Origin: JAYODW01 sp038116745
GTDB taxonomy: Bacteria; Pseudomonadota; Gammaproteobacteria; Ga0077536
Reading direction: 5' to 3'
Length of the DNA stretch: 64,000 nucleotides
Assembly: GCA_038116745.1 (NCBI GenBank)
Contig: JAYODW010000024.1
Coordinates: forward strand, 11,789-75,788
Shown: one piece after another, positions 34,490 through 44,433 of the stretch
Numbering within the stretch: position 1 is the stretch's first letter
Layout: each line of letters opens with the position of its first letter
Notes under the pieces: model-generated
What the model was told of the DNA's origin: nothing
Seen by the model: the letters and a program-made list of their open reading frames with translations, nothing else
The model's database searches: none
Position numbers and translations under genes: made by a program

Positions 34490-36412
34490 TCAGTCCTCCA
34501 AAATAATTTGGCCGCGCTGTACGGCTTCCTCGCGGAGACGGGTCACAAATGCCTTCACCGGCATAACACCCAGATCTTCTCCGCCACGCGTACGCACGGC
34601 CACAGTTCCATCACCCATCTCGCGCTCCCCAACAATGAGGAGGAATGGGATTCTTTGCAAAGTGTGCTCGCGGATTTTAAGTCCGATCTTTTCGTTTCTC
34701 AAGTCCGAAGACGCCCGGACTCCTTGATTTTGCAGGGTTTCTGCAACTTGCTGAGCGTAGTCCGCAAAGCGCTCTGTAATGCTCAGAACCACCGCCTGCT
34801 GGGGCGCAAGCCAGACCGGCAGGCGCCCGGCATGGTGCTCAATGAGGATACCGATGAATCGCTCAAGCGAGCCCAGGATGGCGCGGTGGATCATCACGGG
34901 CGTGCGTCGCTCGCCGGAGTCCGCCACAAACTTCGCGCCCAACCGTTCGGGCATTGAGAAATCCACCTGCACCGTGCCGCACTGCCATGCCCGACCGAGG
35001 CAGTCGCGCAAGGTAAATTCGATCTTAGGGCCGTAGAAAGCCCCCTCTCCCGGCTGCACTTTAAACGGCAGGGACTTCGCTTCGAGCGCCTGGCTCAGGC
35101 TGAATTCCGCCCTGTCCCACAGTTCGTCCGCCCCGACTCGCTGCTCCGGACGCAATGACAATGCAATTTCGATGTCGTCAAACCCGAAATCCCTATAGAC
35201 CTTAAAGGTCATGTCGATCAGCCGAGCGACCTCCATCTGCAGGCCGTCTTCGTCGACAAAGATATGTGCATCGTCCTGAGTGAAACGTCGCGCGCGCAGG
35301 AGCCCGTGCAGCGTCCCGGACGGCTCGTTGCGATGCACAATGCCGAATTCGGCGATCCGGAAGGGCAGATCCCGGTAACTGCGCAGCGCATGGTTGAAGA
35401 TTTGAACGTGCCCCGGACAGTTCATCGGCTTGATTGCGTACTCCCGGTTCTCAGACTGAGTCGCAAAAATCATGTCGTGAAATTTGTCCCAGTGCCCAGA
35501 CTTCTCCCACAGCGAACGGTCAAGAACCTGCGGCGTGTGCACTTCCTGGTAGTCGGCGTAGCAAACCTTGCGGATGTACTGCTCGACCAGCCGATACAGC
35601 TCCCAGCCTTTCTGATGCCAGAAAACCATGCCGGGCGCTTCGTCCTGGAAATGGAACAGATCCAGCTGGCGCCCCAGTTTCCGATGGTCCCGTTTCTCTG
35701 CTTCCTCCAGACGATGCAAGTAGTCCTTGAGAGCTTTCTGATCCTCCCAAGCGGTTCCGTAGATCCGCTGCAGCATTTCGTTGTTCGAATCGCCGCGCCA
35801 GTACGCGCCGGCAATCTTCATCAGTTTAACCGCCTTGATCCGCCCGGTATCGGGAACGTGCGGACCACGACAAAGGTCTACGAACTCGCCCTGCCGATAG
35901 AGCGAGATCGGTTCATTACTCGGAATAGAGGCAATGATCTCGGCCTTGTAGGCCTCACCCAGCCCTCGAAAATATTCCACGGCCTCATCGCGCGGCATCA
36001 CGCTACGCGAGACGGGGATCCGATCTGCCGCCAGCTCTCCCATCTTCTTTTCAATCGCCGCGAGATCTTCGGGGGTAAAAGACCGTTCGAAGGCGAAATC
36101 GTAATAGAAGCCATCTTCGATGACCGGACCGATCGTGACCTGCGCCGAGGGAAACAATTCCTTCACGGCATGCGCCAGCAGGTGCGCGGCGCTGTGGCGA
36201 ATGACCTCGAGCCCTTCGGCATCTTTAGCGGTCAGGATCTGCAGTGAGCAGTCGCTTTCAATGAGGTGAGATGTGTCGACAGCGCTGTCGTCGATCAAAC
36301 CGACTATCGCGGCTTTAGCCAGCCCGCTGCCAATCGACGCGGCTACCTCGGCGACGGAAACCGGCTGCTCAAAAATCTTCTGGCTGCCGTCCGGAAGCGT
36401 AATCGTAGGCAT
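34490..36412 (-). CDS. thrS: Threonine--tRNA ligase
   Basis: Class II synthetase that charges tRNA-Thr. The N-terminal TGS domain (MPTITLPDGSQKIFEQPVSV) is followed by the editing domain with HSAAHLLAHAV (the H-x3-H zinc-like editing motif). The catalytic core has MNCPGH, the motif 2 region and zinc ligands, and the C-terminal anticodon-binding domain contains QVAETLQNQGVRASSDLRNE. 640 residues compares with 642 in E. coli. It is first in the thrS-infC-rpmI-rplT-pheST transcript, downstream of tRNA-Val. Confidence 0.97.
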   Translation of the reverse strand: MPTITLPDGSQKIFEQPVSVAEVAASIGSGLAKAAIVGLIDDSAVDTSHLIESDCSLQILTAKDAEGLEVIRHSAAHLLAHAVKELFPSAQVTIGPVIEDGFYYDFAFERSFTPEDLAAIEKKMGELAADRIPVSRSVMPRDEAVEYFRGLGEAYKAEIIASIPSNEPISLYRQGEFVDLCRGPHVPDTGRIKAVKLMKIAGAYWRGDSNNEMLQRIYGTAWEDQKALKDYLHRLEEAEKRDHRKLGRQLDLFHFQDEAPGMVFWHQKGWELYRLVEQYIRKVCYADYQEVHTPQVLDRSLWEKSGHWDKFHDMIFATQSENREYAIKPMNCPGHVQIFNHALRSYRDLPFRIAEFGIVHRNEPSGTLHGLLRARRFTQDDAHIFVDEDGLQMEVARLIDMTFKVYRDFGFDDIEIALSLRPEQRVGADELWDRAEFSLSQALEAKSLPFKVQPGEGAFYGPKIEFTLRDCLGRAWQCGTVQVDFSMPERLGAKFVADSGERRTPVMIHRAILGSLERFIGILIEHHAGRLPVWLAPQQAVVLSITERFADYAQQVAETLQNQGVRASSDLRNEKIGLKIREHTLQRIPFLLIVGEREMGDGTVAVRTRGGEDLGVMPVKAFVTRLREEAVQRGQIILED

Positions 36413-36523
36413 GGTGCTTTTTCAGGGCGATGATTAAAAGGCCGTGCCCCCGATGGGGTCGGGTGGCGCTAGTAGCTCCAGAATCGGGTCATCTCGTTCG
36501 GGATAAGACATCCCGCTGCGAAG

Positions 36524-36600
36524 TGGTAGGCGCGATTGGACTCGAACCAACGACCCCCACCATGTCAAGGTGGTGCTCTAACCAGCTGAGCTACGCGCCT
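36524..36600 (-). tRNA. tRNA-Val (anticodon GAC)
   Basis: A 77-nt cloverleaf with encoded CCA. Acceptor AGGCGCG/CGCGCCT, D-arm GCTCAGCTGGTTAGAGC, anticodon stem CCACC/GGTGG with loop TTGACAT (anticodon 36564-36566), T-arm GTTGG-TTCGAGT-CCAAT. Confidence 0.96.
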
Positions 36601-36742
36601 GTTGCCCCCGCTTGTAGGACGCCTGTTAACACAGACCACCCTGTCGCGAAGGGGCGGCAGAATACACAATTTGACTGCGAGCTGCTACCGGTTCTCGCAC
36701 GTACTGAACGGGCAGCTTTACCAGGATTCTGAAGTCGGACAC

Positions 36743-39700
36743 TCAGAGTGCCGCCGCAACCGGTCCTTCAGTGCTGACGTGATGCTCGCGCGCCAGAAGG
36801 ACGTAAAAAACAGGCACGACAAAAAGCGTAAACAGCGTGCCGATTCCCAGTCCGCTGGCGATTACCAGCCCGATGTGGAATCGGCTCACGGCGCCGGGAC
36901 CGCTTGCTGTCAACAGGGGTACCATCGCCACAACCATAGCCACGCTGGTCATCAGGATCGGCCGCAACCGGATCCGCGCCGCCTCCTCGACAGCTTCCCG
37001 CTTACCCAGACCGCGTTCTAACTGAAGATGATTTGCAAACTCGACGATAAGAATCCCGTTTTTCGTCACCAGGCCGATCAAGGTGATAAGACCCACCTGT
37101 GTGTAGATGTTCAGAGTCGCAAAACCCAGCACGATGAAAATCAGGGCACCAGCTATCGACATTGGAACTGACATCAGAATGATGAACGGGTCGCGCCAGC
37201 TCTCGAACTGCGCTGCGAGCACCAGATAAATGACAATCAGTGCAACGAAGAATGTAACCACAAGCGCATATCCCTGTTGCGCATACCGCCGGGACTGTCC
37301 CGCGTAATCCCAGGCAAACTCCCGTGGTAGCAGTCGCCCCCCGACCTCCTCGAGATAGCCGAGCGCATCCCCCATGGTCACTCCCGGCGCCGGCAGTCCT
37401 TCCAGAATGACCGCATTGAGCTGCTGGAACTGCAGCCGTTCGCTGGGTTCGACCGAGCTGTTGAACGACACGATGGTCGACAGCGGCACGAGATCGCCCC
37501 TGCCGGTCCGGATGTAGTAATCATCAAGCATCTGCTCGTCGGCACGGAAAGCGCGCTCGACCTGCGGAATGACCTTATAGCTGCGACCCTCAAGGTTGAA
37601 CCAGTTCACGTGATTCCCGCCGAGCAGAGTACCGAGCTCGAGTCCGATGTCGCTCATGGAAATCCCGAGCGCCGCGGCGCGGTCTCGGTCAATTGTGATC
37701 ATCGCTTTGGGACGATTGAATTCGACTGATTTCTGCAGGAAGGTGAAGCGCCCACTGGTCATCGCCTCACCGATGAGTTCATCGGCAGCACGGTCGAGCT
37801 CCTCATCCGAGGCAGCAGCGGTGAGCACGAACTGCACCGGAAGACCGCGCCCTGGAGTCGGAAGACTCGGCCGCGGAAACGCTGAGATCTGCAGCCCGGT
37901 TATCGTCATCAGTCTGCCCTGCAGATCCCCCTGGATATCCCACTGGGCGCGGGGACGTTCCGAGGTGGGAGGCATCTTGAATCCTGCGAAAACCTGGTTA
38001 CGTGCATTGTTGAAGCCGAGCATCATGAAACTTTCCCGATACTCGGGGATCGTCTCGAAGGTCTGGATCATCTGGCGCGCGTAGATCTCGTCATACTCAA
38101 TGGTCGCCGTCTGCGGTCCACGTCCCATGACATAAATAATGCTCTGATCCTCGACCGGGGCAAGCTCCGCATGGCTGGAAATGAACATGAAGTAGATGAC
38201 CGCGGCGGTTGCCAGCGCGGCCACGACAATAACTGAGCTGTAGGCGAGGCACGCATGCAGGGCGCGGCCATAGGCTGCGCTCAGCACGTCGAAGACCCAT
38301 TCGACTCCGCGCTCAAACATGCTCCGGTGCCCTTCCTTTGCGGGCCTGAACACCCTCGAGCAGAGCATCGGCGACAGTGTCAGGGCGACCACGCCAGAAA
38401 TCAGGACCGCGCCGGCAAGCGCAAAAGCAAACTCCGTGAACAGGGTACCCACCAGACCGCCCATGAACCCGATCGGGGCATAGACCGCCACCAGCGTCGT
38501 GGTCATCGCGATAATCGGTAGCGTGAGCTGGCGCGCGCCGATAAATGCAGCCTGCATCGGCGACTCGCCCTGCTCGATATGACGATGAATGTTCTCAGCG
38601 ACCACAATCGCGTCATCCACTACCAGGCCGATGGCCAGAACCATCGCCAGGAGCGTCAGCAGATTGATCGAGAACCCCATCAGGAGCATCAAAAACGCAC
38701 CGCCGATGAGAGACAACGGCAGCGCCACCGCCGGGATCAATGCCGCCCTGACCGAACCCAAGGTCAGCAGGATCACCGCGAGCACGATCAGCACGGCTTC
38801 GCCCAGAGTCGTAAAAACTTCCTCTATCGACTGCTGGATGAACTCACTCGCGTCATAGGGAACGAAGACTTGCATACCAACCGGCATCCGCGCTCGGACT
38901 TTAGGCAGCTCTTCGCGAACCAGCTTTGCGACCGTCAGCGGGTTCGCGTCGGGCGTCGGCGTGATACCGATGTACATGGCCAGTTCACCGTTGTACCAGG
39001 CCATCGATTCATAGTCGTCGGCACCCAGTTCCGCGCGCGCCACATCCTTCAGGCGCACGATGATGTCGTCTTCCTCGCGGATAACAAGAGACTCGAAATC
39101 CGCCACGCCTGAAATATCGGTGTCGGCACTGAGATCCATGGCGACGTAGTCGCCTTTGGTTTCCCCTGTGCTCGACAGGTAGTTGTTCGCCAGCAGGGCC
39201 TGACGCACATCACCCGCCGTGACATTCATCGCGGTCATGCGCCTTGGATCCAGCCAGATCCGCATGGCATAGGTCTTGTGGCCGAACATTTCTGCTTTCG
39301 CGACCCCGGCGACCCCCTGCAGCTGCGGCTGCACAACGCGGAGCAGGTAGTCTGTCATTTCCGGTGGTCGCAGGTTCTTGCTGTGAAACGCGAGATACAT
39401 GAGCGCGAGCGGATTGCCGGTCCGTGAGTCAATGACCGGATCGTTGGCGTCATCCGGCAGCACGTTCCGCTGGCTTGCCACTTTGGCCTGGATCTCCGCC
39501 ACGGCCGCGTTGGGGTCATAGTTCAGCTTCATGAACACTTCGATCACCGATATGCCTTGCCGGCTGGTCGAGCGCATGAAATCAATGCCATCTGCTTCGG
39601 CAATGGCCTGTTGCAGCGGGGTGGTAATGAATCCCTTGACCAGCTCACTGCTCGCCCCTGGGTAACTGGTAGTCACCGTGACCAGGGTGTCCTCAGTGCG

Positions 39701-39814
39701 CGGAAACTGGCGTAATTCGAGAGACTGGATCGCACGCAGTCCGAAAACCAGGATCAGCAGGCTCACAACGCTCGCCAGCACGGGCCGGCGGATAAACAGA
39801 TCGGTTACGTTCAC
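36743..39814 (-). CDS. RND efflux transporter permease (AcrB/MexF-like)
   Basis: Inner-membrane proton-driven multidrug exporter of the HAE1 type. The N terminus MNVTDLFIRRPVLASVVSLL is standard, followed by two repeats of a large periplasmic loop and TM bundles. The proton-relay aspartate pair sits in GLVVDDAIVVAENIHRH (TM4). Length of 1023 residues is normal. The adaptor gene directly upstream overlaps by 4 bp (39811-39814); an outer-membrane partner (TolC/OprM type) is not encoded here. Substrates cannot be predicted. Confidence 0.94.
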   Translation of the reverse strand: MNVTDLFIRRPVLASVVSLLILVFGLRAIQSLELRQFPRTEDTLVTVTTSYPGASSELVKGFITTPLQQAIAEADGIDFMRSTSRQGISVIEVFMKLNYDPNAAVAEIQAKVASQRNVLPDDANDPVIDSRTGNPLALMYLAFHSKNLRPPEMTDYLLRVVQPQLQGVAGVAKAEMFGHKTYAMRIWLDPRRMTAMNVTAGDVRQALLANNYLSSTGETKGDYVAMDLSADTDISGVADFESLVIREEDDIIVRLKDVARAELGADDYESMAWYNGELAMYIGITPTPDANPLTVAKLVREELPKVRARMPVGMQVFVPYDASEFIQQSIEEVFTTLGEAVLIVLAVILLTLGSVRAALIPAVALPLSLIGGAFLMLLMGFSINLLTLLAMVLAIGLVVDDAIVVAENIHRHIEQGESPMQAAFIGARQLTLPIIAMTTTLVAVYAPIGFMGGLVGTLFTEFAFALAGAVLISGVVALTLSPMLCSRVFRPAKEGHRSMFERGVEWVFDVLSAAYGRALHACLAYSSVIVVAALATAAVIYFMFISSHAELAPVEDQSIIYVMGRGPQTATIEYDEIYARQMIQTFETIPEYRESFMMLGFNNARNQVFAGFKMPPTSERPRAQWDIQGDLQGRLMTITGLQISAFPRPSLPTPGRGLPVQFVLTAAASDEELDRAADELIGEAMTSGRFTFLQKSVEFNRPKAMITIDRDRAAALGISMSDIGLELGTLLGGNHVNWFNLEGRSYKVIPQVERAFRADEQMLDDYYIRTGRGDLVPLSTIVSFNSSVEPSERLQFQQLNAVILEGLPAPGVTMGDALGYLEEVGGRLLPREFAWDYAGQSRRYAQQGYALVVTFFVALIVIYLVLAAQFESWRDPFIILMSVPMSIAGALIFIVLGFATLNIYTQVGLITLIGLVTKNGILIVEFANHLQLERGLGKREAVEEAARIRLRPILMTSVAMVVAMVPLLTASGPGAVSRFHIGLVIASGLGIGTLFTLFVVPVFYVLLAREHHVSTEGPVAAAL

Positions 39815-40908
39815 CGCGACACCGTCTCCGCCAGGGGCTCTGCTGTTTCGATCACCTTGACCTGCATCCCGGAACGCATTTTGTTCTGCCCTACGGCTAC
39901 CACCCGCTGTCCGAGCTCCAGCCCATGAACGATCTCAACAAGGCCCGCGCGGATTTCGCCGGTCTCAATGGTGCGTTTTTCAACTGTGGTTGTACCGTCC
40001 TGGTCGACCACCACGAATACCGTACTGCCATAAGGACTGTAGGTGACCGCAGTCTGCGGCAGGCACAGCACAGGGCGCGCTTCTGTCTCAATCGTGGACA
40101 CCTCGGCAAACATTCCCGGGCGCAATCTGCGCTCGGCATTTTCGAGCGTTGCCCGGATGCGGATGTTCCGCGTACGGGGATCGATCTCGCTGTCGAACGC
40201 CGAAATGCTGCCGACGAAAACCTCATCAGGATAGGCCGGAACCGTCACTTCAACTCGCTGCCCGAGCGACAAGCGTCCAAGATTCTGCTCAGGCAGCGCG
40301 TAGTCCACATGGATCGGCGACAAGGCATGCAAAGAGACGACCGGGTCGCCGGGCTCGAGGTAATCCCCGAGATTGACTTTTCGGATCCCAAGAACACCGT
40401 CAAACGGTGCGTAGATGCGCTTACGCTCAATGAATGCCTGCTTTGCGCCAACCGCAGCCCGCGCCTCATCCAGCGCCGCCCGGGCTGCCTCAAAGTCCGA
40501 TTGGGACACCTGCTTCTCGTGGAACAGCTTCTCCGCACGCTTGAACTGCAGCCCGCGCAACTCCCGCGTCGCTTTGAGACCTTCCAGCTCGGCCACTGAG
40601 ATCCCGACGTCCATTTTCGCCAGCACATCGCCCCGACGTGCCAGCTGCCCCGATTCAAAATCAATATCGATGATGCTGCCCGGCAGCGCGGCCACGACCT
40701 CGACACCGTTTTCCGCCACCAGGCTGCCCACCGCGAAAAGCGTCTGGCGCCAGAAGTCTGCTTCAACATCCAGCGCCATCACCGCAACCGGCGGCATGGC
40801 GCGGGAAGACAGGGCCTCGATTTCTGACTGTCTTTTCACCTGGAGGCTCTGGATCGCCCAGGCCGTCACAGCCAGAACGATGGCGATCATCAGCAAACGC
40901 TTGAACAT
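39811..40908 (-). CDS. RND efflux periplasmic adaptor (membrane fusion protein)
   Basis: Links the RND pump to an outer-membrane channel. N-terminal membrane anchor (LLMIAIVLAVTAWAIQSL), then a split lipoyl/barrel-sandwich domain (AALPGSIIDIDFESGQLARR and IYAPFDGVLGIRKVNLGDYL) interrupted by an alpha-hairpin (~105-165), then a beta-barrel and a membrane-proximal domain. No lipobox is evident. Cotranscribed with the permease through a 4-bp overlap and preceded by uvrB 19 bp upstream. Confidence 0.93.
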   Translation of the reverse strand: MFKRLLMIAIVLAVTAWAIQSLQVKRQSEIEALSSRAMPPVAVMALDVEADFWRQTLFAVGSLVAENGVEVVAALPGSIIDIDFESGQLARRGDVLAKMDVGISVAELEGLKATRELRGLQFKRAEKLFHEKQVSQSDFEAARAALDEARAAVGAKQAFIERKRIYAPFDGVLGIRKVNLGDYLEPGDPVVSLHALSPIHVDYALPEQNLGRLSLGQRVEVTVPAYPDEVFVGSISAFDSEIDPRTRNIRIRATLENAERRLRPGMFAEVSTIETEARPVLCLPQTAVTYSPYGSTVFVVVDQDGTTTVEKRTIETGEIRAGLVEIVHGLELGQRVVAVGQNKMRSGMQVKVIETAEPLAETVSR

Positions 40909-40927
40909 CTCAGCAACTCAACTTCGG

Positions 40928-42997
40928 TCAGATCCGTTCACCGGCTACGCGCGGCATATCGAGCAGATTGGATTTAAGCGCCGTGATCTCGTCTCGCAGC
41001 GCCGCCGCCCGCTCGAATTCCAGGTCGCGCGCGTGTCGATACATCTGCTCCTCGAGCTGCCCGATTTTCTTCATCAGCATGTCGTCCGAAAGCCCATGGT
41101 ATTCGCCGCGCTTCTCCGCAGCGCGCGCCTGGCGCCGGGCGCCGGAGCCGGGCGCGTACGCAGCCTCCATAATGTCCGCCACCTGTTTCACAATGCCCTG
41201 CGGCGTAATGTCGTGCTCCTTGTTGAAGGCAATCTGCACCTCCCTGCGCCGCTCCATTTCGGCCACCGCTCGCGTCATGGAGCCGGTTTCCCGGTCCGCG
41301 TACATGATCGCCCGACCATTGAGGTTCCGCGCTGCACGCCCAACAGTCTGGATCAGGGACCGATCGGAGCGGAGAAAACCTTCCTTATCCGCATCGAGGA
41401 TCGCCACAAGCGCCACCTCGGGAAGGTCAAGCCCCTCGCGCAGTAGATTAATACCGACAAGCACATCGAATTCACCCAGGCGAAGATCGCGGATGATCTC
41501 AACCCGCTCGACGGTATCGATATCCGAGTGCAGGTAGCGCACCCGAACACCATGCTCCGACAGGTAATCGGTGAGGTCCTCGGACATCCGCTTTGTCAGG
41601 GTTGTGACCAGCACTCGTTCTCCGCGTTCGGTGCAGCCATTGATCTCTGACAGCAGGTCGTCAACCTGCGTACCTGCAGGTCGCATCTCGACAGGCGGGT
41701 CGACTAATCCAGTCGGTCGTACGACCAGCTCAACCACCTGCCCGGCATGATTTTCTTCATACGGCCCCGGCGTTGCTGAAACGAACACCATCTGCGGCGC
41801 CATCTGCTCGAACTCCTCAAACCGCAGCGGTCGGTTGTCGAGCGCGGATGGCAGGCGAAATCCGTACTGCACCAGGTTCTCTTTCCGCGAACGGTCCCCC
41901 CGATACATGCCGCCGAGCTGAGGGATAGTGACGTGGCTTTCGTCGATCACCAGCAGCGTATTTGACGGCAGATACTCAAACAGGGTCGCTGGCGGCTCGC
42001 CAGACTGTCGCCCGGACAGATGCCGGCTGTAGTTTTCAATCCCGTTGCAGTACCCGATCTCCAGCATCATCTCGACGTCGAAGCGAGTGCGCTGCTCAAG
42101 CCGCTGCGCCTCAACCAGCTTGTCGTGTTTGCGCAGGAACTCGAGTCGCTCTTTGAGTTCTTCCTTGATCGTGTCGATTGCGCGCAGCACGGTCTCCCGC
42201 GTCGTGACGTAGTGCGACTTCGGATAGATGGTGTAGCGCGGCAGCTTGCGCAACACCTCACCTGTCAAGGGATCAAACTGGGAAAGACTCTCTATCTCGT
42301 CATCGAAAAGCTCGACGCGCAGCGCCTCGCGGTCGGACTCTGCGGGAAAAATATCAATGACCTCGCCGCGCACCCGGTAGGTGCCCCGATCGAGCTCGTA
42401 GTCGTTCCGCTTGTACTGCAGTTCGGCCAGCCGTCGCAGAATCGCGCGCTGGTCGATGATCTCGCCCCGCCTCAGGTGCAGCACCATGGCGTGGTATTCC
42501 TCAGGCTCTCCCAGACCGTAGATGGCAGATACCGTGGCCACGATGATGGTGTCAGGGCGCTCCAGCACAGCCTTGGTCGCAGACAGGCGCATCTGCTCAA
42601 TGTGGTCGTTGATCGATGCGTCTTTCTCTATATACGTATCGGACGCTGGCACATAGGCTTCCGGCTGGTAGTAGTCGTAGTACGACACGAAATATTCGAC
42701 GGCGTTGTGCGGAAAAAAATCGCGCATTTCGCCGTAGAGCTGCGCCGCCAGGGTCTTATTCGGCGCGAGGATCAGGGTCGGCCGCTGCACTGTCTGAATA
42801 ACGTTCGCGATGGTGAAAGTCTTGCCGGAGCCGGTTACACCAAGCAGCGTCTGGTGATACAGACCGCTCTGCAGACCATCGAGCAGCGAGGCAATCGCCT
42901 GCGGCTGCCCCCCGGCGGGAGAGAACTCCGAAACCAGCTGGAACGGCCGATGGGCGACTGCCGAGAGTTCCGTCGGTCGTGCCTTTTTCATGCGCAA
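40928..42997 (-). CDS. uvrB: UvrABC excision nuclease subunit B
   Basis: DNA-damage recognition helicase of nucleotide excision repair. Walker A GVTGSGKT at residues 53-60, the damage-probing beta-hairpin YYDYYQPEAYVP, DEAD-like box VIDESHVT, helicase motif VI QTVGRAARN, and the C-terminal UVR domain (EEQMYRHARDLEFERAAALRD). 689 residues, slightly longer at the N terminus than E. coli (673); the ATG at codon 3 is an alternative start. No LexA-like operator was evident in the short upstream region to tRNA-Asn. Confidence 0.96.
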   Translation of the reverse strand: MRMKKARPTELSAVAHRPFQLVSEFSPAGGQPQAIASLLDGLQSGLYHQTLLGVTGSGKTFTIANVIQTVQRPTLILAPNKTLAAQLYGEMRDFFPHNAVEYFVSYYDYYQPEAYVPASDTYIEKDASINDHIEQMRLSATKAVLERPDTIIVATVSAIYGLGEPEEYHAMVLHLRRGEIIDQRAILRRLAELQYKRNDYELDRGTYRVRGEVIDIFPAESDREALRVELFDDEIESLSQFDPLTGEVLRKLPRYTIYPKSHYVTTRETVLRAIDTIKEELKERLEFLRKHDKLVEAQRLEQRTRFDVEMMLEIGYCNGIENYSRHLSGRQSGEPPATLFEYLPSNTLLVIDESHVTIPQLGGMYRGDRSRKENLVQYGFRLPSALDNRPLRFEEFEQMAPQMVFVSATPGPYEENHAGQVVELVVRPTGLVDPPVEMRPAGTQVDDLLSEINGCTERGERVLVTTLTKRMSEDLTDYLSEHGVRVRYLHSDIDTVERVEIIRDLRLGEFDVLVGINLLREGLDLPEVALVAILDADKEGFLRSDRSLIQTVGRAARNLNGRAIMYADRETGSMTRAVAEMERRREVQIAFNKEHDITPQGIVKQVADIMEAAYAPGSGARRQARAAEKRGEYHGLSDDMLMKKIGQLEEQMYRHARDLEFERAAALRDEITALKSNLLDMPRVAGERI

Positions 42998-43132
42998 AGT
43001 TTACATGAGCCGCCGGCGCCCACAGGTTGCTCTGATGCTGTTAACAGGGTGATACCACACGCCAACCCGAGGCGCCTCGAGGAGAATTGACCCCCCCTAT
43101 ACGCGTCAGTACCATACGCGCCTCCTCACCTT

Positions 43133-43208
43133 TCCCCGGTAGCTCAGTCGGTAGAGCGGGTGACTGTTAATCACTAGGTCGGCGGTTCGAGCCCGTCCCG
43201 GGGAGCCA
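43133..43208 (+). tRNA. tRNA-Asn (anticodon GTT)
   Basis: A 76-nt cloverleaf with encoded CCA. Acceptor TCCCCGG/CCGGGGA, D-arm GCTCAGTCGGTAGAGC, anticodon stem GGTGA/TCACT with loop CTGTTAA (anticodon 43166-43168), T-arm GGCGG-TTCGAGC-CCGTC. tRNA genes of this kind are frequent integration sites, and a gene-poor accessory-like stretch follows its 3' end. Confidence 0.96.
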
Positions 43209-43837
43209 TTACAAGCTTCATTTCAGGCCCGCTTTTCCTGCCAACGCCGAGCCGTCAGCGTGGCCGGCATTTTCCCAATGAGCCACTTCGAGGCCAGTCC
43301 TGGGACAGTCCAGCTGCGTTGGCCGTTTTTGAGAAACGAACCAGTCACTCAATAGGAACCCACAGGGGAACCCGTATGTGAATCGGGGGACAGTTGCGCC
43401 AAAAAACTTCCTTTCCACGCGCTTGGAGCAGCGGGCCCTCGGCGGCTTAGGACATGAATAGCGTGTTGCGGTCTCAGAACACCCATTCCAGTGGCGGTTT
43501 TAGTGCAGTGGTTGGCAATTTGAAAGATTTTGACGGTGACCGAGGGCTACAGCCGGCAATCCTTCGTCATTCGCCCTGCCACAGAACACCCCTCACCGCG
43601 GGTCTGGGCACCTCACCCTCTTCAGCCGCTGCTGCCAACCTCAAATCGACACATCGTGTCGCACGACAGACACGCCAATACCACAGCGTGCTCGATTGCG
43701 GAGCCGCAGTCCTTCGCAATTCCCCAACGTCTGAAACGGCGCCTCGGAATGCGCGCCCTGAACACTGCTCTGCAGGCCTGCAGCACGAGCGCCGGGTGAT
43801 TTAGGAGAGCCCTTTACCGTCTACCGGATTTCGCACC
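43209..43837. other. 629-bp non-coding stretch 3' of tRNA-Asn
   Basis: No ORF here has coding character: the longest (43454-43804, plus, 116 codons) lacks a ribosome-binding site and any recognisable motif. I found no copy of the tRNA 3' end nearby that would mark an att repeat and no integrase. The composition suggests decayed DNA. Confidence 0.5.
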
Positions 43838-44391
43838 ATGACACTCGAGAGCGCCTACTATCTCAGTCAGATCGTTGCAGCATTCGCCGTCGCCAGCCCC
43901 CTGCTTTTCGGCGGTCTGCAGATGCAGAAGAACGTTCGGACGCAACGCCATCATGCATCAGGCCGTCGTCAGCCAGACCCTGGATACGACCAGGTTTTAT
44001 GACTCCTCGCCGAACGCTGAGGTCTGCGCCAGCCTGTGCTCAGCTGAGGAGTGCATGGGACTGACCCCAGGGGAGATCTCCATCGCTGGCGGCATCATGC
44101 GCCTGAACGTGCTGAACCTCGAGGAGGCGCACTGGCAGCGCGATAACGGCTCTCTCTCGGAAGACGCGGTGCAAAGCACCATCGCGTCGCCACAGCGCCG
44201 TTTTGCTATGCCGGGGATACGCACAGCATTTGGCATTTGGCATCTAGTATGGAGCGCTTTCCAGGTCCCAGGTCACTCTGGTCGAGCGCCTCGGGCTCCG
44301 TAAAGGCGATCTGGTTCTCGCAAACTTTGACGAAATATCGGCTGAGGAAATAAGCCGAGTTACCGAAGGCTCAAGCTTTTTGGAATTTTAG
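43838..44391 (+). pseudogene. Frameshifted membrane-anchored protein, paralogue of the two following genes
   Basis: The ATG at 43838 encodes MTLESAYYLSQIVAAFAVAS and a first membrane segment ending GGLQMQKNVR, then the frame runs into a stop. A +1 shift near 43945 restores a continuous protein-like frame (MHQAVVSQTLD ... GLTPGEISIAGGIMRLNVLNLEEAHWQRD) to about 44230. A third frame then carries LRKGDLVLANFDEISAEE to a TAG at 44389. Membrane anchor, spacing and the AHWQ..GSL region align with the proteins at 44434 and 45115. Two frame changes mean either a decayed gene or assembly error. The last part may come from a different gene. Confidence 0.6.
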
Positions 44392-44433
44392 CCCGTGGCA
44401 CATTCCCGGCGCCGCAGCAGGACCGGTGAGTAG

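Noticed and set aside
36413..36523. Possible thrS operator or tRNA-Val terminator (CCCC-GAT-GGGG)
   Set aside because: Only a 4-bp stem; too weak to call.
42020..43090. 356-codon plus-strand frame
   Set aside because: Lies antisense to uvrB; its translation shows no domain.
43454..43804. 116-codon plus-strand frame after tRNA-Asn
   Set aside because: No domain, low-complexity composition, no start signal.
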